Below, in pieces: positions 32,276 to 41,412 of a stretch of 64,000 nt of DNA; within the stretch, counting starts at the first letter, position 1, and every line of letters begins with the position of its first letter. This DNA comes from Stenotrophomonas nematodicola (GTDB lineage: Bacteria > Pseudomonadota > Gammaproteobacteria > Xanthomonadales > Xanthomonadaceae), in the NCBI RefSeq assembly GCF_009467805.1, contig NZ_WIAY01000005.1, positions 217,342 to 281,341 on the forward strand, written 5' to 3'. The notes beneath the pieces are model-generated. The model saw only the letters and a list, made by a program, of their open reading frames with translations. It had not been told where the DNA came from and searched no databases. The position numbers and the translations under genes are program-made.

Positions 32276-33283
32276 ATGACGTCCTCCTCTGCAAAACCGG
32301 ACCTGGTGGTGCTGCGCCCGGAAGGCCTGTACTGCCCGGCCGGTGACTTCCACATCGACCCGTGGCGCCCGGTCCCGCGCGCGGTGATCACGCACGGGCA
32401 CGGCGACCATGCCCGCAGCGGCATGGGCCACTACCACTGCAGCACCGACAGCGTGCCGATCCTGCGCTGGCGGCTCGGCGAAGTGCCGCTGGACGCGCAT
32501 GCGTACGGCGCGCGCTTCCGCCTGGGCGATGTGGACGTGTCGCTGCATCCGGCCGGACACGTGCTGGGGTCGGCGCAGGTGCGCATCGACGACGGCACCC
32601 AGGTCTGGGTGGCCTCCGGTGACTACAAGCGGCAACCCGATCCCACCTGCGCGCCGTTCGACGTGGTGCCCTGCGATACGTTCATCACCGAGGCGACCTT
32701 TGGACTGCCGGTGTACCGCTGGCCGCCCACGCCGCAGGTGGCCGCCGACATCGTGGCCTGGCGCAGGGAATGCGAAGCGCGCGGCGAAGCCGCCGTGCTG
32801 CTCTGCTACGCGCTGGGCAAAGCGCAGCGGGTGCTGGCCGAGCTGCTGCCGCTGGACACGCAGCCGGCGCTGCTGCACGGCGCGATCGCCGCCGGCGTGG
32901 CGGTGTACCGCGAGGCCGGCATCGCCATGCTCGCCACCGAAACCGTCGGTGAGCAGGCGCGCGGCAGCGACCTTGCCGGCAAGCTGGTGCTGGCGCCGCC
33001 CTCGGCCGCCGGCAGCGCCTGGATGCGGCGTTTCAAGAGCGCGCAACTGGGCTTTGCGTCGGGCTGGATGCGCCTGCGCGGCAACCGCCGGCGCCGCAAC
33101 TACGACCGCGGCTTTGTGGTGTCCGATCACGCCGACTGGCCGGACCTGCTGCGTACGATCGCGCAGACCGGGGCGCGTCGGGTGATCGCCACGCACGGCA
33201 ATACCGATGCGCTGATCCGCTTTCTGCGCGAGCGGGGCGTAGCCGCCGAAGCTTTCGCCACCGGCTACGGGGACGAGGAATGA
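32276..33283 (+). CDS. Ligase-associated metallo-beta-lactamase-fold DNA exonuclease
   Basis: A 335-residue SNM1/Pso2-like nuclease of the MBL superfamily. Motif 2 is THGHGDHA (near residue 40); HPAGHVLGS and ASGDYKRQPDP supply further metal ligands, and FVVSDHADW and IATHGN near the C-terminus are the beta-CASP-like motifs. It belongs to the widespread exonuclease-ligase-Lhr-MPE cluster studied in Pseudomonas putida. The stop overlaps the ligase start by four bases. A 7-bp inverted repeat (CCTGCAC 32246-32252, GTGCAGG 32268-32274) abuts the start codon and could hinder ribosome access. Confidence 0.92.
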   Translation: MTSSSAKPDLVVLRPEGLYCPAGDFHIDPWRPVPRAVITHGHGDHARSGMGHYHCSTDSVPILRWRLGEVPLDAHAYGARFRLGDVDVSLHPAGHVLGSAQVRIDDGTQVWVASGDYKRQPDPTCAPFDVVPCDTFITEATFGLPVYRWPPTPQVAADIVAWRRECEARGEAAVLLCYALGKAQRVLAELLPLDTQPALLHGAIAAGVAVYREAGIAMLATETVGEQARGSDLAGKLVLAPPSAAGSAWMRRFKSAQLGFASGWMRLRGNRRRRNYDRGFVVSDHADWPDLLRTIAQTGARRVIATHGNTDALIRFLRERGVAAEAFATGYGDEE

Positions 33284-34884
33284 AACGCTTCGCCGCGCTG
33301 TACCGCACGCTGGACCGCAGCACCGCCACCGGCGACAAACGCGCTGCGCTGGTCGATTATTTCCGCGACGCGCCAGCGCATGACGCGGCATGGGCGCTGT
33401 TCCTGCTGTCCGGTGGCAAGGTCACCAGCGCGCGGCAGAAGATCGCCGGCAGCGCCGAACTGCGCGCGTGGATCGCCGACGTCTCCGACACCCCCGCATG
33501 GCTGGTTGACGACAGCTACGACCAGGTCGGCGACCTCGCCGAAACGCTGACCCTGCTGCTGGACGATCCGGCCGACCGCGCGTCCGACATGGCGCTCGCC
33601 GACTGGATCGAGCAGCGTCTGCTGCCGGTCGCCAACCAGGCCGAGCCGGTCCGCCGCGCCACAGTGGTGGAGGCGTGGCGGGACCTGGCGTTCGACGAGC
33701 GGCTGGTATTCAACAAGCTGCTGACCGGCGCGCTGCGCGTGGGTGTGTCGCAGCGGCTGGTGCAGCAGGCGCTGGCGGAACTATCCGGCATCGACATTGC
33801 CCGCATCGCCCAGCGCATGCTCGGCGCGTGGGTACCCTCGCCCGGCCTGCTGGCCGACCTGCTGACGCCGGAGGAACGCCCGGAGGACCGCCAGCAGCCT
33901 TACCCGTTTTTCCTCGCATCTCCACTGGAAAGCGACGCCGACCGCCTGGGCGACATCGGCGGCTGGAACGTGGAATGGAAGTGGGATGGCATCCGCCTGC
34001 AGCTGCTGCGGCGCCAGGGCGAAGTGGCGCTGTGGTCGCGCGGCGAGGAACGTCTGGATGGCCGCTTCCCGGAGATCGAGGCGGCCGCGATGGCGTTGCC
34101 GGACGGCTGCGTGATCGATGGCGAACTGCTTGCCTGGCGCGATGACGATCCGCAGCCGTTGCCGTTCACCGCGCTGCAGACCCGCATCCAGCGCCGCGCG
34201 CCCGGCCCCAGGACCCTGCGCGATACACCTGTGCGCGTGCTCGCCTACGACCTGCTGGAGCTGCACGGGCAGGACCTGCGGCTGCAGCCGCTGACGCAGC
34301 GGCGCGCCGCGCTGGCGACCGTACTCGACAGCCTGGGCGATCCGCGGCTGCAGCTCTCCCCGCAGCTGCATCCCCACGACTGGCACGCCGCCGCCGCCCT
34401 GCGGGCAGGTGCCCGCGAGCGCGGCGTCGAGGGACTGATGCTCAAGCGCGGCAGCTCGCCCTACCAGAACGGACGGCGTCGCGGCGACTGGTGGAAATGG
34501 AAGGTCGACCCGCTCACCGTCGATGCGGTGATGATCTACGCGCAGTCCGGCCACGGCCGACGCAGCACGCTGTACACCGATTACACCTTCGGCGTGTGGG
34601 ACGGTGACAGGCTGGTACCGGTAGCCAAGGCGTACTCGGGCCTGGACGACACGGAAATCCTGGCGCTGGACCGCTGGATCCGCGCCAACACGCTCGAACG
34701 CTTCGGGCCGGTGCGCAGTGTGCGTGGCGAACAGGTGTTCGAACTCGGCTTCGAAGGCGTCAACCGCAGCAGCCGGCACAAGTCCGGCATCGCGGTGCGT
34801 TTTCCGCGCATCCTGCGCTGGCGGCAGGACAAGCCGGCCAGCGAAGCAGACACGCTGGCCCAGCTGCAGGCGCTGGCACGGTGA
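33280..34884 (+). CDS. ATP-dependent DNA ligase (ligase-associated cluster)
   Basis: A 534-residue ligase that seals nicks using ATP. The N-terminal alpha-helical DNA-binding domain occupies about residues 1-200; the nucleotidyltransferase domain carries the active-site Lys234 in EWKWDGIR, with later motifs VIDGELLAW, EGLMLKRG and WWKWKVDP; an OB-fold finishes the chain. It is separate from the essential NAD-dependent LigA and from LigD. Its ATG overlaps the exonuclease stop (ATGA) and its stop overlaps the helicase GTG, so all are translationally coupled. Confidence 0.95.
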   Translation: MKRFAALYRTLDRSTATGDKRAALVDYFRDAPAHDAAWALFLLSGGKVTSARQKIAGSAELRAWIADVSDTPAWLVDDSYDQVGDLAETLTLLLDDPADRASDMALADWIEQRLLPVANQAEPVRRATVVEAWRDLAFDERLVFNKLLTGALRVGVSQRLVQQALAELSGIDIARIAQRMLGAWVPSPGLLADLLTPEERPEDRQQPYPFFLASPLESDADRLGDIGGWNVEWKWDGIRLQLLRRQGEVALWSRGEERLDGRFPEIEAAAMALPDGCVIDGELLAWRDDDPQPLPFTALQTRIQRRAPGPRTLRDTPVRVLAYDLLELHGQDLRLQPLTQRRAALATVLDSLGDPRLQLSPQLHPHDWHAAAALRAGARERGVEGLMLKRGSSPYQNGRRRGDWWKWKVDPLTVDAVMIYAQSGHGRRSTLYTDYTFGVWDGDRLVPVAKAYSGLDDTEILALDRWIRANTLERFGPVRSVRGEQVFELGFEGVNRSSRHKSGIAVRFPRILRWRQDKPASEADTLAQLQALAR

Positions 34885-37343
34885 CGCGGCGCGAGGCGAT
34901 GGCACGCCTGGTGGCGTGGTTCGCCAGCCGCGGCTGGGCACCGCTGCCGTTCCAGAAAACCATGTGGCGTCACTACCTGGCCGGCGCGTCGGGGCTGCTG
35001 CACACGCCCACCGGCAGCGGCAAAACCTTGGCAATGTTCGGCGGCCCCCTGCTGCAGGCGCTGTCCGATCCGCCGCCGCGCATTGCGGGCCGCGGCGGCA
35101 GGCGGGTGCCGGCCCTGCAGGTCCTGTGGATCACCCCGCTGCGCGCACTCGCCGCCGACACCGCGCGTGCGCTGCGCGAGCCGTTGTCCGCACTGGGCCT
35201 GGACTGGCAGGTGGGCCTGCGTACCGGCGATGCCAGCGCGCGCGACAAGCGTCTGGCGCGCGAGGGGCGCGTGGATGTACTGGTCACCACGCCCGAATCG
35301 CTGGCACTGCTGTTGAGCTATCCCGATACGATGGCGCGCCTGCAGCAGCTGCGCTGCGTGGTGGTCGACGAGTGGCACGAGCTGCTTGGCAACAAGCGGG
35401 GCGTGCTGCTGCAGTTGAACCTGCGTCGCCTGCGCGATGCGCTGCCGGCGCTGCAGGTGTGGGGGCTGTCGGCCACGCTCGGCAACCTCGACGAAGCGCG
35501 CCAGGTGCTGCTGCCCGACCAGCCCGACGCGCCACAGGTGTCAGGCGCCCGCCCCCGTCCGATGACGCTGGAAACGCTGCTGCCGGCGCACGGCGAACGC
35601 TTTCCGTGGGCGGGGCATCTGGGCCTGTCACAGCTGCAGCGCGTGCTGGAGCGGCTGCTGTCGGCACGCAGCAGCCTGCTGTTCACCAACACCCGCGCGC
35701 AGGCGGAACTGTGGCACCAGGCATTGACGGCGGTATGGCCGGAGGAGCTGGCGACCCTGGCACTGCACCACGGTTCGCTGGACCCTGCGCTGCGGCGCGA
35801 TGCCGAGGAGGGACTGCGCGAAGGTCGCCTGCGCTGCGTGGTCGCCACGTCCAGCCTGGATCTCGGCGTGGACTTCCCCGCTGTGGACCAGGTGCTGCAG
35901 GTCGGCAGCCCCAAAGGCATCGCGCGCCTGCTGCAGCGTGCCGGCCGGGCGCGTCATCGTCCCGGTGAATCCGGACACATCATCTGCGTCCCCTCGCATG
36001 CGCTGGAGCTGGTGGAGTATGCGGCAGCGCGACGCGCGCTGGCGGAGGGCGTGATCGAAGCACGACGTCCGCTGCAGTTGTCGCTGGACGTGTTGGCCCA
36101 GCACTGCGTGAGCTGCGCGCTAGGCGGCGGTTTCGACGCCGATGCGCTGTTCGCGCAGGTGCGACGCACGCACGCGTTCGCCAGCCTGGAGATGACGCAG
36201 TGGGAAGGCGTGCTGGCCTTCATCGTGCAGGGGGGCCGTGCGCTGGCGCAGTACCCGGACTTCCACCGCGTCGTTCGTGACGATGATGGCGTGTACCGCG
36301 TCCACGACCGCCGCGTGGCGCTGCGTCACCGCCTGTCGATCGGCACCATCACCAGCGACGGCAGCGTAACGGTCCAGTTCCTGCGCGGCGGCCGGCTGGG
36401 CGCGGTGGAAGAGCAGTTCGTCGGACGGCTGCGACCCGGGGACCGCTTCCAGTTTGCCGGGCGCCTGCTGGAACTGGTCCGCCTGGAGCAGATGACCGCG
36501 TATGTGCGGCTGGCCCGTGGCGGCGAGGGCGTAGTGCCGCGCTGGCAGGGCGGCCGGTTGCCACTGTCCGATGCCCTAGGCCGCGAGATGGAAGCGGTAC
36601 TGGAGACGCCCGGCGAGAGCGCCGAACTGCGCTGGCTGGCGCCGTTGCTGCAGTTGCAGGCGCGCCTGTCCGTGCTGCCCGGCTCCTCACGCCTGCTGGT
36701 GGAAACACTGCTCCGCCGCGAGGGCCAGTACCTGTTCGTGTATCCGTTCGCGGGCCGTCAGGTCAACGAAGGCATCGCCGCGTTGATGGCGATGCGCTGG
36801 ACGCGCCTGCAGACCAACACCTTCGCCTATGCCGCCAACGACTACGGCTTCGTGCTGGCGCCGGCGCATGCGGTTGCGGTGGAACCGGCGCTGATACGCC
36901 GGCTGCTGCAGCCTGACAGCCTGTTCGAGGACCTGCGCGACAGCCTCAACCTTGGCGAGCTGGCACGCCGTCAGTTCCGCGATATCGCGCGCGTCTCCGG
37001 CATGTTGGTGCCTGCGTTGCCGGGCCGCACGCCGCGCAGCCTGCGTCAGTTGCAGGCGTCCAGCGGCCTGCTGTACGACGTGCTGCGCCAGCACGATCCG
37101 GATCACATCCTGCTGACGCTCGCCGAACACGAGGTGCTGCACAGTCAGCTCGACCTCGGCGCTCTGGCCGCCGCACTGCAGCGCTGTCAGGCGCGCGCGC
37201 TGCATGTGCAGGCGTTGGGCAGCCTCGGGCCATTCTCGTTCCCGCTCTGGGCCGAGCGCATGCGCGGCCAGCTCAGCAACGAAGACTGGAAAACCCGCGT
37301 GCTGCGCGCGGCACAGCAACTGGAGAAACGGCATGGGCAATGA
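34881..37343 (+). CDS. Lhr-type DEXH-box helicase (ligase-associated)
   Basis: An 820-residue superfamily 2 3'-5' DNA helicase of the Lhr-Core class. Walker A is TPTGSGKT near residue 45, motif II is VVDEWHELL near 165, motif III is LSATLGN, motif V is ATSSLDLGVDF and motif VI is QRAGRARHRPGE. A winged helix and the Lhr-specific C-terminal domain follow. Translation starts at GTG 34881, overlapping the ligase stop. Purified Lhr-Core of P. putida is an ATP-driven translocase unwinding RNA:DNA and DNA duplexes, so a repair role is expected. Confidence 0.95.
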   Translation: MTRREAMARLVAWFASRGWAPLPFQKTMWRHYLAGASGLLHTPTGSGKTLAMFGGPLLQALSDPPPRIAGRGGRRVPALQVLWITPLRALAADTARALREPLSALGLDWQVGLRTGDASARDKRLAREGRVDVLVTTPESLALLLSYPDTMARLQQLRCVVVDEWHELLGNKRGVLLQLNLRRLRDALPALQVWGLSATLGNLDEARQVLLPDQPDAPQVSGARPRPMTLETLLPAHGERFPWAGHLGLSQLQRVLERLLSARSSLLFTNTRAQAELWHQALTAVWPEELATLALHHGSLDPALRRDAEEGLREGRLRCVVATSSLDLGVDFPAVDQVLQVGSPKGIARLLQRAGRARHRPGESGHIICVPSHALELVEYAAARRALAEGVIEARRPLQLSLDVLAQHCVSCALGGGFDADALFAQVRRTHAFASLEMTQWEGVLAFIVQGGRALAQYPDFHRVVRDDDGVYRVHDRRVALRHRLSIGTITSDGSVTVQFLRGGRLGAVEEQFVGRLRPGDRFQFAGRLLELVRLEQMTAYVRLARGGEGVVPRWQGGRLPLSDALGREMEAVLETPGESAELRWLAPLLQLQARLSVLPGSSRLLVETLLRREGQYLFVYPFAGRQVNEGIAALMAMRWTRLQTNTFAYAANDYGFVLAPAHAVAVEPALIRRLLQPDSLFEDLRDSLNLGELARRQFRDIARVSGMLVPALPGRTPRSLRQLQASSGLLYDVLRQHDPDHILLTLAEHEVLHSQLDLGALAAALQRCQARALHVQALGSLGPFSFPLWAERMRGQLSNEDWKTRVLRAAQQLEKRHGQ

Positions 37344-37977
37344 CCTGTCGCTGACGCTCGCCGGCGAGACGCTGCACCTGCTGGGTGCGCGTGCGCTCTA
37401 CTGGCCCACGCGCAGCGCGATGTTGATCGCCGACCTGCACTTGGGCAAGGCCGACCTGTTCCGGCGCGCCGGCATCGGCCTGCCCAGCGGCGGCACGGGC
37501 GATGATCTCGCACGCCTGACCCACCTGCTGCAGCAGCAGCGCGTGGACACGCTGTGGATTCTGGGCGATGTACTGCACGGTGTGGCGCATCGCGCCGCGT
37601 GGTACCGGCAGTGGCAGGGATGGCGTGAGCAGCACCCGTCGCTGCAGATCGGCGCACTGGCCGGCAACCACGACCGTGCGCTGCCCAAAGCGGACCTCGG
37701 CATCGAACTGCTGGGTGAGAGCGTGCAGGAAGGGCCGTTCCTGCTGCGCCACGACCCGCGCCCGCATGCGCGCCTGCACGTACTGTGCGGTCACCTGCAT
37801 CCACTGGCACGGCTGCCGGGCATGCAGCGGCGCTGGCCGGCATTCTGGCTGCGCGAAGACCTCACGATACTGCCGGCCTTCTCGCGGTTCACCGCCGGCA
37901 TCGCGCCGGTGCTGGCCAATGGGGAGCGGCTGGTGGCGTGCGTCGAGGACGAGGCCATCGCGCTGCCGCCGCGCTAG
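37333..37977 (+). CDS. pdeM: Ligase-associated metallophosphoesterase endonuclease PdeM
   Basis: A 214-residue calcineurin-fold nuclease, fourth gene of the repair operon. The metal-binding motifs are seen in order: ADLHLGKAD, LGDVLHG, GNHDRAL, and GHLHPLARL. The P. putida homologue (MPE) is a manganese-dependent DNA endonuclease. The start at 37333 lies 11 bases inside the helicase gene, behind GGAGAAACGGC. The gene order Exo-Lig-Lhr-MPE is as in other proteobacteria. Together they probably process and reseal damaged DNA, though the pathway is not established. Confidence 0.93.
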   Translation: MGNDLSLTLAGETLHLLGARALYWPTRSAMLIADLHLGKADLFRRAGIGLPSGGTGDDLARLTHLLQQQRVDTLWILGDVLHGVAHRAAWYRQWQGWREQHPSLQIGALAGNHDRALPKADLGIELLGESVQEGPFLLRHDPRPHARLHVLCGHLHPLARLPGMQRRWPAFWLREDLTILPAFSRFTAGIAPVLANGERLVACVEDEAIALPPR

Positions 37978-38007
37978 CCGCCGGACGGCGGCCGAACGCG
38001 GTGCGAT

Positions 38008-38277
38008 TCACATGGCCGGGACCAGCGTATCCGGCATCAACAGGATCTCCGGCGTGCGGGACACGGCGCGGACCGGCTGCTGCTGGATCGCCGCCAGCAT
38101 GTCGCGGGCCGCCTGGCGGATGTGCGGATGATGCTCCGCTGCGGTATGGGTGATGAGGCTGGTGACATGGAATTCGAACACGTCTTCCATCACATCCGGC
38201 TGATCCTCGTGCAGCATCTGCAACAGACCGCGCAGTTTGCTGAGTTCGCTTTCGAGAGTGTCGGCCGAGAACAACAT
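38008..38277 (-). CDS. Small conserved-looking hypothetical protein (89 aa)
   Basis: An 89-residue acidic cytoplasmic protein. AAGGAG stands six bases before the ATG at 38277, the ideal arrangement. The chain is predicted mostly helical (LESELSKLRGLLQMLHEDQ, VMEDVFEFHVTSLITH, HIRQAARDMLAAIQQQ). No domain is recognised. The 215-bp gap upstream (38278-38492) contains no recognisable feature; if the promoter lies there the transcript is monocistronic. Confidence 0.72.
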   Translation of the reverse strand: MLFSADTLESELSKLRGLLQMLHEDQPDVMEDVFEFHVTSLITHTAAEHHPHIRQAARDMLAAIQQQPVRAVSRTPEILLMPDTLVPAM

Positions 38278-38492
38278 GTCAATCTCCTTGGGATGGCGGT
38301 CCACACGGGACCTGGGGCGCAGGCGCACCGGCACGGAACGATCCGTGGTGCAAGGCATATCCGGGTCGGGTGGCGCCAGGCGCACACGCACGCTGCGTCT
38401 GCGCTGCCGTTGTCTCATGTCGACGGTGATTTCACCGTCAACGCAATGCAGATCCGCCTTCACGCGCGCGCATTCAGCGCCTGACGCGGGCA

Positions 38493-39728
38493 TCACCGTG
38501 CAGCACGGTATTCGCGCATTGCCGTCACGAACCCGGGCGACAACGGCAGGCGCCCCATCCAGCCATGCTGCGTGCCACTGAGCACGCGCAGCATGTGCCC
38601 GCGCCCGCCGGGTACGCGCCCCATCGGCCCGAAGAACACGTCGCGGGCACGCGCCAGCGTGTCGCGTTCGGACTGGAACAGCGGCGTCAGCCAGTGGCTC
38701 CAGTAGTGATAGATCGCCACATGCGCGCGTCGCCGCTGCTGGTACGCCTGCAATGCGGCCGTCAGATCGGGGTGCGCCCGCAGCGCATCGCGCAGCGCCA
38801 TCGCATCCAGCAGCGCCATGTTCACCCCCTGCCCCAGCTGCGGGCTCATCGCATGCGCCGCGTCGCCGGCCAGCACCAGCCGCCCGCGATGCCACTGCCG
38901 CATGCGCGTGTCGCGATAACTCGCGCGGGCCAGCGCCTCCGGCGCTACGTCCTGCAGCAACCCGTGTGCCGCCGGCCAGAGCGCAGCGACATCGTCCAGC
39001 CAGCGCGCCATGCCATCGCGTTCCCAGTGCGCGAAGCGATCACGCGGCAGACTCCAGAAGAAGCTCAGCCGTGGCGTGTCATCGCCGGGCCGCGTTCCCA
39101 CGGGCAGCAGGCCGATCATCCTGCGCGCCATCAGGTAGCGCTGGCGCAGTTCGTCGACATGCGGCCAGTCACCGCGCGGCAGCAGGCACCACAGTGCCCC
39201 CCACGGGTACTCGCGATCGTGCCGCGCACCCGCCACCTGCGCGCGCAGCGTGGAGGCGGCGCCATCGGCGGCGATCACCACATCGTAGGGCCCGTGCCAC
39301 TGTCCGCGTGCATCACGCACGCGCCCCTTCTCACTGTCCACCTCGACGATCGCGGTATCGGCCTGCAGGTTGCCCGGGTGCTCCCAGGCCTGCGCCAACA
39401 CTGTGAACAACGCACCGCGCTGCATGCCCACGCCATGCAGATGCGCGTCCAGCGCGGCGTAGCGCAGGTCCATCACCGCGCGCCCGCAGGGCGTTTCCCC
39501 GTACAGCCGCTGCACCGGCGCGCCATGTTGCAGCACCTGCGGCAACAACGCCATCTGCCACAGCACGTCCAGGCCGCTGGGTTGCAGCAGGAAGCCGGCC
39601 CCGACGGGGCCGGGCGCTTTCGCACGCTCGAACACGTGCACCACGTGATGATCGCGTGAAAGCAGAATCGACAATGCCTGACCGGCGGTGCCGTAGCCGA
39701 TGATCGCCACCGTGCGCGGCTGCGTCAT
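38493..39728 (-). CDS. FAD-dependent monooxygenase
   Basis: A 411-residue class A flavoprotein monooxygenase of the PHBH/UbiH fold. The FAD dinucleotide motif is IIGYGTAGQALSILL at residues 9-23, the DG motif is VVIAADGAASTLR and the second FAD motif is RLVLAGDAAHAMSPQLGQGVN near residue 290. These enzymes hydroxylate aromatic or other small substrates with NAD(P)H and oxygen; the substrate is not evident. ATG 39728 gives the right N-terminus (MTQPRTVAIIGYG); a longer frame through the upstream terminator was rejected. Confidence 0.88.
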   Translation of the reverse strand: MTQPRTVAIIGYGTAGQALSILLSRDHHVVHVFERAKAPGPVGAGFLLQPSGLDVLWQMALLPQVLQHGAPVQRLYGETPCGRAVMDLRYAALDAHLHGVGMQRGALFTVLAQAWEHPGNLQADTAIVEVDSEKGRVRDARGQWHGPYDVVIAADGAASTLRAQVAGARHDREYPWGALWCLLPRGDWPHVDELRQRYLMARRMIGLLPVGTRPGDDTPRLSFFWSLPRDRFAHWERDGMARWLDDVAALWPAAHGLLQDVAPEALARASYRDTRMRQWHRGRLVLAGDAAHAMSPQLGQGVNMALLDAMALRDALRAHPDLTAALQAYQQRRRAHVAIYHYWSHWLTPLFQSERDTLARARDVFFGPMGRVPGGRGHMLRVLSGTQHGWMGRLPLSPGFVTAMREYRAAR

Positions 39729-39769
39729 GTCATGTTCCCTATGAGCGTGATCAAGTTCACATCGTGCGC

Positions 39770-39797
39770 AAAAAAAACCCCGCCGAAGCGGGGTTTT
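39770..39797 (-). terminator. Rho-independent terminator of cspA
   Basis: On the minus strand AAAACCCCGC, TTCG loop, GCGGGGTTTT followed by further Ts (39777-39770 region). Classic terminator 20 bases after the cspA stop. Confidence 0.93.
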
Positions 39798-39816
39798 CAA
39801 TGCTCAACCGAGAGAA

Positions 39817-40023
39817 TCACTCAGCCGGCACAATGTTCGAAGCCTGGGCGCCCTTCGGGCCCTGGGTCACGTCGTACGTGACACGCTGGCCTTCCTGCAG
39901 GCTGCGGAAGCCCTTGGCGTTGATCGCGGAGAAGTGCGCGAAGACGTCGGCGCTGCCGTCCTCCGGCGAGATAAAGCCAAATCCCTTGGCGTCGTTGAAC
40001 CACTTGACGGTACCGTTCGGCAT
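39817..40023 (-). CDS. cspA: Cold-shock protein, CspA family
   Basis: A 68-residue OB-fold single-stranded nucleic-acid-binding protein that melts RNA secondary structure. RNP1 is KGFGFI (residues 13-18) and RNP2 is VFAHF (27-31); the TVKWFN start is typical. It has its own promoter at 40111-40083 and a strong terminator, so it is monocistronic, with a 5' leader of about 53 bases, shorter than E. coli cspA. Whether it is cold-induced or constitutive cannot be told. Confidence 0.97.
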   Translation of the reverse strand: MPNGTVKWFNDAKGFGFISPEDGSADVFAHFSAINAKGFRSLQEGQRVTYDVTQGPKGAQASNIVPAE

Positions 40024-40082
40024 GGTAATGCGAGACCTTCTTCAATGAATGGGTGGTGTACGCTCAACCAGCGCACTGCCGG

Positions 40083-40111
40083 AGTATGCAAAGCTTGTTC
40101 CGCAATGACAA
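40083..40111 (-). promoter_or_regulatory. Sigma-70 promoter of cspA
   Basis: On the minus strand TTGTCA (40111-40106), 17-base spacer, CATACT (40088-40083): 5/6 and 4/6 matches to consensus at ideal spacing. The -35 directly abuts the mtnP stop codon. Confidence 0.8.
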
Positions 40112-40861
40112 TCACCCCCGCGCCAATTCACCGATCAGTTCCGGCAAACCCGCCGACGCGGCATCGACGTTGGCCAGTACTTCGGCCATCGTGATTTCGT
40201 CGCCATCACCACACCCGGCCGCCCAGTTGGCCACGATCGCCAGGCAGGCATAGTCCAGACCGAGCTCGCGCGCCAGGCTGGCTTCGGGCATGCCGGTCAT
40301 GCCGACCAGATCGCAGCCGTCGCGACGCATGCGGGCGATCTCCGCATTGGTTTCCAGGCGCGGCCCCTGCGTGGCGCCGTAGCATCCGCCATCCTGCAGA
40401 CGCACGCCGGTGACCTTGGCTGCGGCCAATACCTTGCTGCGCAGCATCGGCGTGTACGGATGCCCGAAGTCCACGTGCAGCACCTCGCTGCCCGGCTCTT
40501 CACACAGCGTGGAGATGCGACCCCACGTGTAGTCGATCAACTGGTCCGGACAGGCCAGCACGCGCGGTCCGAACGCATCGGTGATGCCGCCAACAGTATT
40601 GAGTGCGAGCACGCGCGTCGCGCCGATCTGCTGCAGCGCAGCGAGATTGGCGCGGTAATTGATCTTGTGCGGCGGCAGCGAGTGGCCTTCGCCGTGGCGG
40701 GCCAGGAACGCCACGCGCTGGCCGAGCAGCGTGCCGACCCGGATCGGGCCGGACGGCGTGCCGTAGCGGGTCTCGACCTGGTGGCTGCTGACATCGTCGA
40801 GCTGGGCCAGTTTGTAGACGCCGGTGCCGCCGATGACGGCCAGTGCGATGTGTTCCATCAT
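40112..40861 (-). CDS. mtnP: S-methyl-5'-thioinosine phosphorylase
   Basis: A 249-residue purine-nucleoside-phosphorylase-family enzyme. Motifs: AVIGGTGVYKL phosphate loop, ARHGEGHSLPPHKINYRANL, GGCYGATQGPRLETNAEI and the VGMTGMPEASLARELGL substrate region. The length and TGMPEA context fit methylthioinosine phosphorylase (as P. aeruginosa PA3004), which splits methylthioinosine to hypoxanthine and methylthioribose-1-phosphate; related enzymes use methylthioadenosine. The ATG at 40861 overlaps the hpt stop. Hypoxanthine made here is the substrate of Hpt, which supports the thioinosine assignment. Confidence 0.85.
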   Translation of the reverse strand: MMEHIALAVIGGTGVYKLAQLDDVSSHQVETRYGTPSGPIRVGTLLGQRVAFLARHGEGHSLPPHKINYRANLAALQQIGATRVLALNTVGGITDAFGPRVLACPDQLIDYTWGRISTLCEEPGSEVLHVDFGHPYTPMLRSKVLAAAKVTGVRLQDGGCYGATQGPRLETNAEIARMRRDGCDLVGMTGMPEASLARELGLDYACLAIVANWAAGCGDGDEITMAEVLANVDAASAGLPELIGELARG

Positions 40862-41412
40862 TCCTTCATCGCGTAGATGGCCGGCACGCAGCGCAGCGTC
40901 TCATTGACGTCCATGCCGAAGCCGAACACGTAACGGTCCGGCAGGTCGATGCCGGCGTAGTCGGCCTTGATGTCCGGCAGCGCGCGGTCGTGCTGCTTGA
41001 CCGTCAGCGCGGCGATGCGCACGTCGGTCGCGCCCTGTTCCAGGCACCAGGTGCGCACGCCCTGCAGCGTGTAGCCCTCATCGAGGATGTCGTCGACCAG
41101 CAGCACGCGACGGCCGAACAGCGCGGTGGCCGGCTTGTGCTTCCAGACCAGGTCGCCGCCGGTGGTCTCACCGCGGTAGCGGGTGGCATGCAGGTAATCG
41201 AACTGCACGTCCTGGCCGCGGGCACCCAGTTCCAGCGCAAGCTGTCCGGCGAACGGCAGGGCGCCATGCATGATCGACAGGAACAGCGGCACTTCGCCCT
41301 TGTAATCGCGCGCGATGGCGTCAGCGATGCCGGCGATGGCCTTGTCGATGGTGGGGCGGTCGACCAGCAGGTCGGCCTGGGCCAGGGCCTGGGGGATGGT
41401 GAGGTTGGGCAT
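40858..41412 (-). CDS. hpt: Hypoxanthine-guanine phosphoribosyltransferase
   Basis: A 184-residue purine-salvage enzyme joining hypoxanthine (or guanine) with PRPP to form IMP (or GMP). The PRPP-binding loop is RRVLLVDDILDEGYTL near residue 105; MHGALPFAGQL and DYAGIDLPDRYVFGFGMDVNE are also typical. It is the middle gene of nagZ-hpt-mtnP: its start overlaps the nagZ stop by one base, and its stop overlaps the mtnP start. Coupling with mtnP forms a short salvage route from methylthioinosine to IMP. Confidence 0.93.
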   Translation of the reverse strand: MPNLTIPQALAQADLLVDRPTIDKAIAGIADAIARDYKGEVPLFLSIMHGALPFAGQLALELGARGQDVQFDYLHATRYRGETTGGDLVWKHKPATALFGRRVLLVDDILDEGYTLQGVRTWCLEQGATDVRIAALTVKQHDRALPDIKADYAGIDLPDRYVFGFGMDVNETLRCVPAIYAMKE

